From assembly GCA_963834365.1 (NCBI GenBank), contig CAWIBS010000032.1:248001-312000 (forward strand): DNA of 64,000 bases, given 5' to 3'. This DNA is from CAWJAP01 sp963834365 (GTDB lineage Bacteria > Acidobacteriota > Vicinamibacteria > Vicinamibacterales > Vicinamibacteraceae). The position numbers and the translations under genes were made by a program. Under the pieces are notes generated by a model. That model was given only the letters and a program-made list of their open reading frames with translations. It did no database searches and was not told where the DNA came from. Positions 12,121 through 21,164 of this stretch are shown here, piece after piece. How positions within the stretch are numbered: the stretch's first letter is position 1; every line of letters starts with the position of its first letter.

Positions 12121-12837
12121 TCAGGCGGCGGGCGCGCGGCGCCCGAATATTGCGGTGCCGACCCGTACCATGGTGGCGCCTTCTGCCACGGCGACTTCGA
12201 AGTCGTGGCTCATGCCCATCGACAGTTCCTTCAGCCCGTCCGCCGCATGGCCCTCCGCCCTGAGCGCGTCGCGAAGCTCACGAAGGCGGCGGAAGTAGGG
12301 GCGCGTCCTCTCCGGATCCTCCGAGAACGGCGGGAGCAGCATGAGGCCGACGATGCGGACCGCTTCGAGTGCGCGGGCGGCGTGGAGAATGCCCCGGACC
12401 TCCTCGGGCGAGGCGCCGTGTTTGGTGGCCTCACCTGCCAGATCCACCTGGACGAGCAACTCGGGTTGCCGGCGCGTCTCCATAGCCGACGAGTGGAGCC
12501 GCTCGAGGAGCGCGACGGAATCGACAGTGTGAATCGCGTCGAAGGGCCGGGCGGCCTTCCTGGCCTTGTTGGACTGCAGGTGACCGATGAGATGCCAGCG
12601 GACCCCGGACGTCTGAATGGCCTCGATCTTGGGCAGGGCTTCCTGAACGCGGTTCTCCCCGAAATCGAGCTGGCCGGCGGCGATCGCGGCCCGGACGGCC
12701 TCCACCGGAAAGGTCTTGGAGACGGCAATCAGCCGGACGGCGTCGGGAGGGCGACCGCTCGCGGCGGCGGCCCGCTCGAGGCGCGCGCGCACCGCCGCGA
12801 GATTGGCGGCAATGGCCGCCGGGTCGGATTCGCTCAC
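12121..12837 (-). CDS. yggS: PLP homeostasis protein, YggS/PROSC family
   Basis: A small pyridoxal-phosphate-binding protein that keeps vitamin B6 and amino acid pools in balance. The alanine-racemase-like barrel shows VRLIAVSKTFP with the PLP lysine (about residue 41), FGENRVQEALPKI, WHLIGHLQSNKA, HTVDSVALLERL, LVQVDLAGEATKHG, GLMLLPPFSEDPE and ELSMGMSHDFEVAVAEGATMVRVGTAIFG. The start is GTG 12837, which overlaps the TGA of the upstream TPR gene in a GTGA junction, a sign of translational coupling. Length 238 residues is typical. Confidence 0.94.
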   Translation of the reverse strand: MSESDPAAIAANLAAVRARLERAAAASGRPPDAVRLIAVSKTFPVEAVRAAIAAGQLDFGENRVQEALPKIEAIQTSGVRWHLIGHLQSNKARKAARPFDAIHTVDSVALLERLHSSAMETRRQPELLVQVDLAGEATKHGASPEEVRGILHAARALEAVRIVGLMLLPPFSEDPERTRPYFRRLRELRDALRAEGHAADGLKELSMGMSHDFEVAVAEGATMVRVGTAIFGRRAPAA

Positions 12838-13805
12838 TTCTTGATCGTACCGAGTATGCCCTTGGCCTGCTCGGCATACTGTCCCGTCGGGGCGAGCTTC
12901 AGATAGGACTCGAACGCCTTCGCGGCATCGGGCACATTCCCCTGGTTGAGATTCGCCATGCCCACCCAGTAATGCGCGTCGGCGTAGTCGGGCTTCGCCT
13001 TGATCGCCGCTTCGAACTGCGCCTTGGCTTCTGGCACCTTGCTCGCGTTCCAGAGCACGACGCCCTGGTTGAACAGGCTTTCGGCGCTTCCGCCGCCGGC
13101 AGCCCCACCGCTCCGCTTGGCGGCTTCGGTGGCCATTGCGGCCGCCTTGTCGAACTGCTTCTGCTGGTTGTAGAGGGTCGCCAGCTGATTGTACGGGTCG
13201 CCGGACTCCGGGTTGGCCTTGGCGGCGGCCAGGAACGACTCTTCCGCCTTGCCGAAGTCCTGCTTCGCCCCGTAGGCGACGCCCAGGTTGAAGTGACAGG
13301 CGTAGCAATCCGGCTGCCCTTTCAGCGCCTCGCTGAACTTGGCGATCGCCGCGTCGTGATTGCCCGCCTTGCTGGCGGCCACGCCCTCTTCGAACACCTT
13401 GCGCAGCGCCGCGTCCTTTTCGGCCTGCTCCTTGCTCTGGCCGGCGGCCTTGGACAGCGACAGATCGACTTGCTCGGTACCGCCCAGCGAGACTTTCACT
13501 TCCTGCATCGCGGTTCCGACGCCCTCCTTCGTCGCCGTCACCGTCCACATGCCAGGCTGGAGGCCAATCTGCATGTACTCGCCCTTCTTGTTCGACTTGA
13601 CCTTGAAGCGGCGATTCCCGGAGTCCTTGGACTCCAGCACGACCTCGGCGCCCTCGACGGGCTGGTTGCTGCCGTCGACGACCTTGCCCTTCACCATCCC
13701 CGTGGACTGCGCCATGGATGGGGCGGACGTCCACGCCAGGACCAGGGCCGCCATGACTCCGCTCAACACCAGGCCGAATGTTCGACCGGACGTGGTACGC
13801 CTCAT
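12834..13805 (-). CDS. Secreted TPR protein with carboxypeptidase-regulatory-like domain
   Basis: Starts ATG 13805 with a strong ribosome site (GGGAGGACATCGAT). A signal peptide (about residues 1-33, ...TSAPSMAQ) is followed by an Ig-like carboxypeptidase-regulatory domain (GKVVDGSNQPVEGAEVVLE, KGEYMQIGLQPGMWTVTATKEG), then about five TPRs from residue 125 (AGNHDAAIAKFSEALKGQPD, FNLGVAYGAKQDFGKAEESF, NQGVVLWNASKVPEAKAQFE, HYWVGMANLNQGNVPDAAKAF). Such proteins act as periplasmic scaffolds; the partner is unknown. It is coupled to yggS by a 4-base overlap. Length 323 residues. Confidence 0.85.
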   Translation of the reverse strand: MRRTTSGRTFGLVLSGVMAALVLAWTSAPSMAQSTGMVKGKVVDGSNQPVEGAEVVLESKDSGNRRFKVKSNKKGEYMQIGLQPGMWTVTATKEGVGTAMQEVKVSLGGTEQVDLSLSKAAGQSKEQAEKDAALRKVFEEGVAASKAGNHDAAIAKFSEALKGQPDCYACHFNLGVAYGAKQDFGKAEESFLAAAKANPESGDPYNQLATLYNQQKQFDKAAAMATEAAKRSGGAAGGGSAESLFNQGVVLWNASKVPEAKAQFEAAIKAKPDYADAHYWVGMANLNQGNVPDAAKAFESYLKLAPTGQYAEQAKGILGTIKK

Positions 13806-14015
13806 ATCGATGTCCTCCCGTTGAGTCGTCGCTGCCGCCGTGCGCCCGACCGGCTCGACCGGCGCGCCGGTCGCCTCAACCGCTGCCCAGGCTAAACCAA
13901 CGCGCCAGCGCCGCAGTCTACACCCAAAATCCCGGCGTTTCGCGGACGCTCCGGCCCTGCTGTTCGCTTCGTGCCAGTCGTGCGTTTCTATCTTCCAAGC
14001 AGTAAGGAACCCTCT

Positions 14016-14531
14016 ATGTCGGTACTCAGCCCGGCCACGTGTCCACCTCCCGCCGCGCCAGGTCCGCCTGCTCTTCGGTCGTCACGGCGTTTGGTGGCGC
14101 TCGGGCCGCCGGACACTGCCCTGACAATCCTGCTCGCTGAAGACGATCCCGTCGTCCGCCAACTCCTCCGGCTGGTCATGGAATGGCACGGTGACCGGGT
14201 CATCGAAGCCGAAGACGGTCCGACCGCTGTTCGGCTGGCGGAGAGCCACCAGGGTCCTCTCGATCTCCTCGTTACTGATGTCCTGATGCCGGGCTGCAAC
14301 GGGCCGGAGGTCTGCGACCTGGTACGCACCGTGCGTCCCGGGCTGCCCACCCTGTTCATCTCGGGCTACTACCCCGAAGCCGTGTTCGCGGAGACGGGGC
14401 TGCCAGCGCGGTCCGCCTTCCTTGCGAAACCCTTCATGCCCGAGGATTTCGTGGCGGCGGTCGATGACCTCCTGGCCTCGACGTCGTCGCTCGTTCAGGC
14501 GATATCGGCCGGCGGCCAGGCTGGTTGCTGA
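14016..14531 (+). CDS. Single-domain response regulator (CheY-like receiver)
   Basis: A stand-alone receiver domain of a two-component system. After a Pro/Ala-rich N-terminal tail (about 35 residues), the receiver has the acidic pocket E42-D43-D44 (LLAEDDP), the phospho-acceptor D88 in LLVTDVLMPG, S116 in LFISGY and K138 in AFLAKPF. All active-site positions are present. No output domain follows. ATG 14016 is preceded by AAGGA at a good distance; an earlier ATG at 13971 lacks this. No cognate kinase is nearby. It is convergent with the helicase gene, 14 bases away. Length 171 residues. Confidence 0.9.
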   Translation: MSVLSPATCPPPAAPGPPALRSSRRLVALGPPDTALTILLAEDDPVVRQLLRLVMEWHGDRVIEAEDGPTAVRLAESHQGPLDLLVTDVLMPGCNGPEVCDLVRTVRPGLPTLFISGYYPEAVFAETGLPARSAFLAKPFMPEDFVAAVDDLLASTSSLVQAISAGGQAGC

Positions 14532-14545
14532 AGGGGCAACGGCCT

Positions 14546-16567
14546 TCAGGACTTCCCGTCCGCGTTTTCGAAAAACCTGGCGATGTCGTCCAAATCGCGC
14601 GTAATCGGCGATGGCGGCAGCGCCGCAAGGAAGCGCCGCCCGTAACCCATGGTCTGCAGGCGGGGATCGAGGATCGCCAGCACGCCGCGGTCGTCGCGAT
14701 GCCTCAGCAGGCGACCGAGGCCCTGCCGGAGCGTGAGGATCGCAAGCGGCACCTGGTACTCGGCGAAGGGATCCCCGCCCCGCGCGCTGATCGCCTCCAT
14801 TCGTGCAGCGATGATGGGATCGCCGGGCGAGGCGAACGGCAGCTTGTCGATCACGACACAGCTCAGCGCCTCTCCCACGACGTCGACACCCTGCCAGAAG
14901 CTCGCCGTCGCGAGCAGGACCGCGTTGGCAGTGCGTCGGAACTGCTCGAGCAGCACGCCACGTGGGGCCATGCCCTGAACGAGCAGCGGGTAGGACAGGG
15001 TGCCCTCGAGGCGCGCACGCACCGCGCGCAGCGCGGCGTGACTGGTGAACAGGACGAACGCGCGGCCTTCGGTCCGGTGCAGGATCTCGATGACCTCGTC
15101 GGCCACCTTGAGCGGGAAGTCCGGCTGTCGGGGATCGGGCATCCGCCGCGGCAGATAGAGGACCGACTGACGCGCGTGATCGAACTCCGACGGCAGCGCC
15201 ATCGACTTCGCGTCGTCCACGCCGAGGCGGCTGGCCACGTATGCGAACGACTCTCCGACGCGCAGCGTGGCCGACGTCAGGACCGTCGTGCGCAGGCGGC
15301 CGAACAGCCGCTCCCGAACCAGCCCCGACACGTCGATGGGCAATGCGCGCAGGAAGACGCCGGCGCCGCGCGTCTCGACGAAGAACACGAACGCAGGGTC
15401 GTCGGCGCGCATCAGGAACCGGACCTCGTCGCGCAACTGGCCGGCACGCCGCCCCAGCGACAGCACCTCATCGCGAGCATCCTGCACCCGCCCGATCGCG
15501 GCATGGAGCGAGTCGAGCGCGCCGATGAGGGTCAACCCGGCTTCTCCGGCAGGATCGAGCGATTCGGGGCTGACGCGGCGACGCTCGTCGAACAGGCCAG
15601 GCGCACCGCCGCGCCGCCGGTCGGTGCCCGCCGCCATCACCGTCGGTGTCACCTGATCGCCTGACACCTGCGCGATGTCGCGCAAGAAATCGAGCGCGGC
15701 GGCATGCACGCGCAGCGTCGCCGCCCTGACCGGGTCCACGTCCTCGGCCTTGTCAATCGCGCCACGACGCACCACCCGCTCGGCGTCGGCCACGATCTCG
15801 TCCAGCCGGTGGGTGCTCACCGCCACGCCGAAGTATTGCGTGGCGACGTCCTCGAGCTGGTGCGCTTCGTCGACGACTGCCGCCGGGCACTCCGGGATGA
15901 CCTCGCCAAAACCGTGATGACGCAGCGCCGCGTCCGCGCAGAGCAGATGATGGTTGACGATGACGACGTCCGAGTCCGCGGCGCGCTGGCGCATCTGCGT
16001 GACGAAGCAGTCGGCATACTGCGGGCAGTCGTTGCCCAGGCATTGTTCCGCGGTCGCCGAGATCTGCGGCCAGAACGGAAGATCGTCGGGGAGCTCGTCC
16101 ACCTCGCCGCGATCGCCGGTCGGTGTCGACTGGGCCCACGCCTCGACGAGCGTGAAGTGCACGCGGTCGGCTTCCTGGCGGAAGGTCGGCGCCTGTCGGA
16201 ACTCGTCGAACCGGTGCAGGCAGAGATAGTTGCCGCGGCCCTTCATCAGGGTGGCGCGAAACCGCACCGGAAGGACCTGCTCCAGCAGCGGGAGGTCCTT
16301 GTTGAAGATCTGCTCCTGGAGGTTCTTGGTGCCGGTTGACACCAGCACGCGCTGGCCGCTCAGGATGGCGGGGACGAGATACGCCAGCGTCTTGCCCGTC
16401 CCGGTGCCTGCCTCCGCGAGCAGGACGCCGCCGCTGTCGATGGCGTCGGCCACGGCGCCGGCCATGGCGCGCTGGCTCTCGCGCGGCTCGAAGGACGGGA
16501 GCGCGCGCGCGAGCGGTCCGGTGTCGGAGAAGACCTCGCCGGCCCGCCGTGCGAGATCCGCGGACAT
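14546..16567 (-). CDS. dinG: DinG-family ATP-dependent DNA helicase with Fe-S cluster
   Basis: An XPD/Rad3-like superfamily 2 helicase that unwinds DNA 5' to 3' and resolves R-loops or damaged forks. Walker A is AEAGTGTGKTLAY (about residues 55-66); the Walker B box is VVDEAHQLEDVA. Four cysteines of the Fe-S domain lie between them: one in GNYLCLHRF and three in EQCLGNDCPQYADCF. C-terminal motifs include FVLFTSHAALRAV, ATASFWQGVDVVGEAL and LRQGLGRLLRHRDDRGVLAILD (motif VI). Uninterrupted at 673 residues. Start ATG 16567 gives MSADLARRAGEVF. It follows glyA by 27 bases on the same strand. Confidence 0.9.
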   Translation of the reverse strand: MSADLARRAGEVFSDTGPLARALPSFEPRESQRAMAGAVADAIDSGGVLLAEAGTGTGKTLAYLVPAILSGQRVLVSTGTKNLQEQIFNKDLPLLEQVLPVRFRATLMKGRGNYLCLHRFDEFRQAPTFRQEADRVHFTLVEAWAQSTPTGDRGEVDELPDDLPFWPQISATAEQCLGNDCPQYADCFVTQMRQRAADSDVVIVNHHLLCADAALRHHGFGEVIPECPAAVVDEAHQLEDVATQYFGVAVSTHRLDEIVADAERVVRRGAIDKAEDVDPVRAATLRVHAAALDFLRDIAQVSGDQVTPTVMAAGTDRRRGGAPGLFDERRRVSPESLDPAGEAGLTLIGALDSLHAAIGRVQDARDEVLSLGRRAGQLRDEVRFLMRADDPAFVFFVETRGAGVFLRALPIDVSGLVRERLFGRLRTTVLTSATLRVGESFAYVASRLGVDDAKSMALPSEFDHARQSVLYLPRRMPDPRQPDFPLKVADEVIEILHRTEGRAFVLFTSHAALRAVRARLEGTLSYPLLVQGMAPRGVLLEQFRRTANAVLLATASFWQGVDVVGEALSCVVIDKLPFASPGDPIIAARMEAISARGGDPFAEYQVPLAILTLRQGLGRLLRHRDDRGVLAILDPRLQTMGYGRRFLAALPPSPITRDLDDIARFFENADGKS

Positions 16568-16594
16568 GGGCGTGCCGATCCCGCCGCACCCGCG

Positions 16595-17885
16595 TCAGGC
16601 GCGGGCGACGCCGAGCTCCTCCGGATAGAGCGGAAACTCGGCGCACAACGCCTCGACGTCGCGCTTGACGGCCGCGGCGACACTCTCGTCGTCGGGAGCG
16701 GCCAGCACCCGGCCGAAGAACGATGCGATCCGCTCCATCTCGCCTTCCCGCATGCCGCGCGTCGTCACCGCCGGCGTGCCGATGCGCACCCCGCTCGCCA
16801 CCAGGGGCGGGTTGCGGTCGAAGGGAATCGCGTTCTTGTTGACCGTGATGCCGGCTCGGCCGAGCGCGGCTTCGGCGACCTTCCCGGTGATGCCCTTCGA
16901 GAAGACGTCCACGAGCATCAGATGATTGTCGGTCCCTCCGCTCACCAGCCGGAATCCCTCCGCGGCAATCGCCTCGGCGAGCCGCCGGGCGTTGGCGACG
17001 ATCTGGCGCTGGTAGTCGGCGAACGCGGTAGACGCCGCCTCCCTGAAGCACACCGCCTTCGCGGCGATGATGTGCATCAGCGGCCCTCCCTGCACCCCCG
17101 GGAAGACGCTCCGATCGAGGTCCTTGGCGCGATCGCTCCGACAGAGCACGAGGCCGCCGCGGGGCCCGCGCAGCGTCTTGTGCGTCGTCGTCGTGACGAA
17201 GTCGCTGTGCGGCACGGGACTCGAGTGCAGGCCGGTCGCGACGAGACCGGCGATATGCGCCATGTCGGTCATGACCAGCGCACCCGTCTCGCGGGCGACG
17301 GCGGCGATGCGTGCGAAGTCGATGACCCTCGGATAGGCGCTCGCCCCGACGATGATCAATTTGGGCCGGTGCTGGTGGGCGAGCTTCTCGAGCTCGTCGT
17401 AGTCCAGGCGCTCGTCCTCCGGCCGCACGCCGTAGGGGACGATCCGATACAGCTTGCCGGAAAAGTTCAGGGGATGGCCGTGCGTCAGGTGCCCGCCATG
17501 CGCCAGGTTCATGCCCGAGAACGGTGTCGCCGGGCTGCAGCACGCTCAGGCAGACCGACATGTTGGCCTGGGCGCCCGAGTGCGGCTGCACGTTCGCGTG
17601 GTCGGCCCCGAAGAGCGCCCTGGCGCGTGCGATGGCGAGCGATTCCGCCACGTCCACGAACTCGCAGCCGCCGTAATAGCGCCGGCCGGGATAGCCCTCG
17701 GCGTACTTGTTGGTGAGCACCGACCCCGCTGCCTCGAGGACCGCACGGCTGACGAAGTTCTCCGAGGCGATGAGCTCGAGACCCGTATTCTGGCGATGGA
17801 TCTCGTCGCGAATCGCGCGTGCAATCTCGGGGTCGGACTCGGCGAGCGAGGCGAGCAGCGGAAGGCGGGTCGTGGTTGTGGTCAT
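16595..17885 (-). CDS. glyA: Serine hydroxymethyltransferase GlyA (one frameshift)
   Basis: Converts serine and tetrahydrofolate to glycine and methylene-THF with PLP. The N-terminal part from ATG 17885 (MTTTTTRLPLLASLAESDPE) has LELIASENFVSRAVLEAAGS, NKYAEGYPGRRYYGGCE and QPHSGAQANMSV. The second frame begins MNLAHGGHLTHGHPLNFSGK and holds DMAHIAGLVA, DFVTTTTHKTLRGPRGG (PLP lysine) and VQGGPLMH. The break is one extra G in the G-run complementary to 17514-17516; with GG the junction reads DTVLGMNLAHGG. Corrected length about 429 residues, normal. Upstream is rpiB, the arrangement rpiB-glyA being common. Confidence 0.95.
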
Positions 17886-17891
17886 GGGAAG

Positions 17892-17950
17892 TGGAGCGGC
17901 TGGAGCGGCTGGAACGGCTGGAGCGGCTGGAATGGCTGGAGCGGCTCGAG
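17892..17950. repeat. GGCTGGAGCGG spacer repeat between rpiB and glyA
   Basis: Six degenerate copies of GGAGCGGCTG in tandem. It is the reverse complement of the arrays at 7402 and 8350, and sits directly upstream of the glyA start. Confidence 0.75.
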
Positions 17951-17976
17951 CCAACGACGATGCCGGGCGTGCGCGC

Positions 17977-18450
17977 TCATGCGACGCGGGGCGGCGAACC
18001 GGCCGCAGGTGCGGCATGCTCGAGTGCGGCGATCTTGCCGAGCCGTCGCTCGTGGCGGCCGCCTTCGAACTCGGTCTTGAGAAAGATCCGGACGATGTCG
18101 AGCGCGCGCTCGGGGGGCGTCACGCGGGCACCGAGCGCGAGGACGTTGGCGTTGTTGTGCTCGCGCGCCAGGCGCGCCGTCTCGAGATCCATGACCGGTG
18201 CGGCGCGAACCCCGTTCACCTTGTTCGCGGCGAGCGCCATGCCGATGCCGGTGCCGCAGATCAGGATCCCGCGGTCGAACTCGTCGGCCGCGACACCACG
18301 CGCGACCTTCACTGCGAAGTCCGGATAGTCCACCGACTCGTCCGAGTCGGTGCCAAAGTCCTTGTACGCCATCCGGAGCTCGTCCAGCGTGTGCTTGATG
18401 ATCTCCTTCAGTTCGTAACCGGCATGGTCGGCGCCGATTGCGATGCGCAT
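17977..18450 (-). CDS. rpiB: Ribose-5-phosphate isomerase B
   Basis: Interconverts ribulose 5-phosphate and ribose 5-phosphate in the pentose phosphate pathway. MRIAIGADHAGYELKE has the D8-H9 substrate pair; C65 in RGILICGTGIGMALAANK is the catalytic base in this RpiB/LacAB family; EHNNANVLALGARV and the C-terminal basic tail are typical. Length 157 residues. Start ATG 18450 is only 26 bases from the divergent rlmI start, so its mRNA leader must be extremely short. It is followed on the same strand by glyA. Confidence 0.94.
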   Translation of the reverse strand: MRIAIGADHAGYELKEIIKHTLDELRMAYKDFGTDSDESVDYPDFAVKVARGVAADEFDRGILICGTGIGMALAANKVNGVRAAPVMDLETARLAREHNNANVLALGARVTPPERALDIVRIFLKTEFEGGRHERRLGKIAALEHAAPAAGSPPRVA

Positions 18451-18476
18451 AAGCGACGCATTGTACTATAGGGCCC
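18451..18476. promoter_or_regulatory. 26-base divergent promoter region between rpiB and rlmI
   Basis: Both start codons flank this 26-base segment. On the plus strand TACTAT (18464-18469) sits 7 bases before the rlmI ATG; on the minus strand the same bases offer TATAGT/TACAAT 9-11 bases before the rpiB ATG. Both would give leaderless or nearly leaderless mRNAs. No strong -35 is seen for either. Confidence 0.5.
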
Positions 18477-19637
18477 ATGGGATCGGCGGTCCTGAGCCCG
18501 AAGGGCGTGGAGCGCGCAAAATCAGGACACGTCTGGATTTATCGCTCGGACGTGGCCGATGTTTCGGAGGCGCGGGGCGGCGACATCGTCAACGTCGTCG
18601 GGCCGCGCGGCCGGCCGCTCGGCGCCGCCTTCTACAGCGACCGTTCCCAGATTGCCCTGCGGCTCCTGACCCATGGCGGCCAGTCCGCCTCGGCAGCGCT
18701 GGTGCGCGATCGGATTGCGGCCGCCGTCCGCTATCGCGAGACGCTCGGCATCGACGCCACCGCCTACCGCCTCGTTCACGGCGAGGGTGATCTCGTCCCT
18801 TCGCTCGTCGTGGATCGCTACGGCGACCATCTCGTAGTCCAGTGCCTGTCGCAGGGGACCGACCGGCTCTTCCCGCAGATCGTCGAGCTGCTGAACGAGC
18901 TCCTGACGCCGGCGGGGATCGTCGCCAGGCACGACTCGAAGGTGCGGGGTCTCGAGGGGCTCGAGTCGGTTGTGTCGGTCGTGGCCGGTCAGGTGCCGTC
19001 GCACGTGCCAGTGCGGGAGGGGAGCGTCTGGTTCGACGTCGATCTCCATGGCGGGCAGAAGACGGGGTTGTTCCTCGACCAGCGCGAGAATCGCGAGGCT
19101 GCCGGGCGCTATGCGCACGGCCGGCTCCTCGATTGCTTCAGCTACAACGGCGGGTTCGCGCTGGCGCTGTCAGGGCGTTGCAGCGAGCTGACCGCGATTG
19201 AGGTCTCGGCGACGGCGGCGGAGCGCATTCGCGCCAACGCCCACCGGAACGGCGTCGATCGTCTGACGGTGCGAACCGCCAACGTGTTCGACGAGCTGCA
19301 CGAGCTCGATCGCGCCGACGCGCGCTTCGACACCATCGTGCTCGATCCGCCGGCCTTCGCGAAGAACCGGGCCGCGCTGCCGAAGGCCCTCACCGGCTAC
19401 AAGGAGATCAACCGCCGCGCGCTCAGGCTGCTCGCTCCGGGCGGCTATCTCGTCACGTGTACGTGCTCGCATCACGTCGATGAGGTGCTGTTCGAGGACG
19501 TCGTGCGACACGCGGCCGCCGACGCCGGCGCGGCGATGACGATCGTCGAGAAGCGCACGCAGAGCCGCGACCATCCGGTGCTGCTCGGCGTGCCCGAGAC
19601 GCTCTATCTGAAGTGTTTGATCCTGCGGAAAGTGTGA
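18477..19637 (+). CDS. rlmI: Class I rRNA (cytosine-5)-methyltransferase, RlmI family
   Basis: A SAM-dependent methyltransferase likely to modify 23S rRNA. An N-terminal PUA domain (LSPKGVERAKSGHVWIYRSD, about residues 6-75) precedes the EEHEE-like middle region and the Rossmann catalytic domain: QKTGLFLDQRENR, LLDCFSYNGGFALALSG (SAM motif I), FDTIVLDPPAFAKNR (motif IV), and LVTCTCSHHVDEVLF with the catalytic cysteine (motif VI). Length 386 residues fits RlmI. ATG 18477 is 7 bases from a TACTAT box. It is convergent with the nickel transporter gene. The exact rRNA position methylated is inferred from the family only. Confidence 0.9.
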   Translation: MGSAVLSPKGVERAKSGHVWIYRSDVADVSEARGGDIVNVVGPRGRPLGAAFYSDRSQIALRLLTHGGQSASAALVRDRIAAAVRYRETLGIDATAYRLVHGEGDLVPSLVVDRYGDHLVVQCLSQGTDRLFPQIVELLNELLTPAGIVARHDSKVRGLEGLESVVSVVAGQVPSHVPVREGSVWFDVDLHGGQKTGLFLDQRENREAAGRYAHGRLLDCFSYNGGFALALSGRCSELTAIEVSATAAERIRANAHRNGVDRLTVRTANVFDELHELDRADARFDTIVLDPPAFAKNRAALPKALTGYKEINRRALRLLAPGGYLVTCTCSHHVDEVLFEDVVRHAAADAGAAMTIVEKRTQSRDHPVLLGVPETLYLKCLILRKV

Positions 19638-19659
19638 GACCGACGGCCTTGGCCGCGGA

Positions 19660-20352
19660 CTAGGCGCCGAGCCAGGCAACGCCGACGATAACGGCCGCGG
19701 CGGAGCAGGCGGAGAGCAGCCATCGCGGCGCGGCGCGGTGGCCAAGGCGGTGCGCGAGTACGCCGAGCCCGCCGGCGAAACCTGTCATGCCCGCGATGGT
19801 GCCGACACCATAGCCGCCGAGATAACCCAGCGACGCTGTCATGCCCGGCAGCGCCAGGGCCGGCAGGACGGCGAAGAGGTGCGCACTGCCGGCCAGTCCG
19901 TGCAGCACGCCAACCGCAAGGGCGCCGTGCGTGTGTGCGTGGTAGGCGCGCTGGTGCGTCGGGTCCGGCTCGGCGGATGCCGAGTGGACGTGCGCGTGGA
20001 CGTGCGTCACGGGACCGTGATCGTGCGGATGGACGTGGAGGTGCCGCCTCAGCGATCGGTGCAAACCCCACAGACCGACGGCGATGAGCACGACGCCGAC
20101 GGCCTGCTCGCTCCACGACGAGACCGCGTCGATGGGCAGTCGATCGCGAAACCACAGCGCCAGCAGGCCCACGGCCAGGACACCCATCGTGTGCCCCAGT
20201 CCCCAGAAGAGGCCCGCACGCCAGGCCGCTCGGCGGTCACTCGTCGCCAGTGGCGCGACGGCCGCGAGATGATCCGGGCCCGAAAGGACGTGGACGAGCC
20301 CGGCGACGAGTCCGGCGAGGCAGGCACCGAGCATGACCGGCCATTGTCGCAC
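19660..20352 (-). CDS. Nickel/cobalt transporter-like membrane protein (UreH/NicO-like)
   Basis: About six membrane helices, with the metal-selectivity-type motif HVLSGPDHLAAVAPL in the first helix pair, FWGLGHTMGVLAVG, and after a cytoplasmic loop GVLHGLAGSAHLFAVLPAL. The loop (about residues 103-143) is His-rich, with HLHVHPHDHGPVTHVHAHVH, a likely metal-binding sensor or store. The family moves Ni2+ or Co2+ across the inner membrane. No urease or hydrogenase gene is in the window; a nickel need could come from LarB-dependent enzymes. Start ATG 20352. Length 230 residues. Confidence 0.8.
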   Translation of the reverse strand: MRQWPVMLGACLAGLVAGLVHVLSGPDHLAAVAPLATSDRRAAWRAGLFWGLGHTMGVLAVGLLALWFRDRLPIDAVSSWSEQAVGVVLIAVGLWGLHRSLRRHLHVHPHDHGPVTHVHAHVHSASAEPDPTHQRAYHAHTHGALAVGVLHGLAGSAHLFAVLPALALPGMTASLGYLGGYGVGTIAGMTGFAGGLGVLAHRLGHRAAPRWLLSACSAAAVIVGVAWLGA

Positions 20353-20547
20353 AAGCCCTCACGCACACGTGCGGCGGCCGGAGAAGCGCGACCGAAGCCG
20401 CGTGGTCCGGAATTCTGCGGGCCATCGTTGAGGACGGTGAAGGACCAGCCGGCCAAGGGCATTGCAAGGGGGTGTGCCGTTGACAAACGTGGGAGCGAGC
20501 GCCCATGCTGCGCGAAGGTGCCGGTCGGTCTTCCTCAGGAGGATGCG

Positions 20548-21012
20548 ATGCGAGAGCCTGGGGCCTGGCTTCTGTGTCTGGGGGTGCTCGCCTCGGCCTG
20601 CGGAGACGGCGACTCGCGGCGGGCCAGGTTTGCCACATTCCCGTCGGCTGCCGCGCCGACGCCATCGCCGTCCTCGGGATCTGCGGCTGCGCGCGCGATT
20701 GACGTGGGCAACGTCGTCTCGGGTACGCTGTCGTACAGCGTGAGTCGGGCCCCGTACCAGCTCACATCGCCATCCGACGGCACGCTTGTCGCGGGACTGA
20801 CGTGGACGCAGGCTGAAGCCTACTTCGGACTGCAGGTGGACGAGTCCCTGGTCGAGCATCAAGGAACGTCGTCACCGGTTGTTGCCAGGCTGCGTGTCGT
20901 TGCCGGCCGGAAGTATCTCGTGACCGTCGTCTTGTTCGCCGTTGATACCTCTCCTTGGGATTACGACCTTCCGCGGGCGACTTTCACGCTGACGACATCC
21001 CTCGACGAGTGA
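20548..21012 (+). CDS. Small lipoprotein, function unknown
   Basis: I do not recognise the family. ATG 20548 has a strong ribosome site (CAGGAGGATGCG). A lipoprotein signal ends LGVLASAC with the lipid-bearing Cys at about residue 18, followed by a Ser/Pro/Ala-rich linker (residues 30-48) and a beta-rich domain of about 100 residues (NVVSGTLSYSVSRAPYQLTSPSDGT, GRKYLVTVVLF) resembling pre-peptidase C-terminal or bacterial Ig-like modules. A possible -35 TTGACA at 20479 has only a weak -10. Length 154 residues. Confidence 0.6.
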   Translation: MREPGAWLLCLGVLASACGDGDSRRARFATFPSAAAPTPSPSSGSAAARAIDVGNVVSGTLSYSVSRAPYQLTSPSDGTLVAGLTWTQAEAYFGLQVDESLVEHQGTSSPVVARLRVVAGRKYLVTVVLFAVDTSPWDYDLPRATFTLTTSLDE

Positions 21013-21158
21013 GTCGGTTCCCATGAGCCTTACGCCGCGAGCCCACGTAGTGTCCGGCTTCAGCCGGACCCGGGGCCGCCAGCGGCGAGATGAGCCCTGA
21101 CGCCAGCCTGAGGAAGGATCAGGAGTCCGCCTGGTTCGAGCCGACTCCTGACCCCTGC

Positions 21159-21164
21159 TATAGT
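21159..21164 (+). promoter_or_regulatory. Possible -10 box of thiC
   Basis: TATAGT lies 9 bases before the GTG proposed as the thiC start. There is only a weak -35 (TTCGAG, 18-base spacing). If used, the mRNA would be nearly leaderless. Confidence 0.3.

Noticed and set aside
12838..13734. 537-residue minus-strand ORF appearing to fuse sequence upstream of yggS to it
   Set aside because: The upstream part is the out-of-frame translation of the TPR gene (12834-13805); the real yggS begins at GTG 12837.
15753..18017. 754-residue minus-strand ORF joining the glyA N-terminus to an Arg-rich sequence
   Set aside because: After base 17515 it is the wrong frame of glyA and the helicase; it exists only because of the glyA frameshift.
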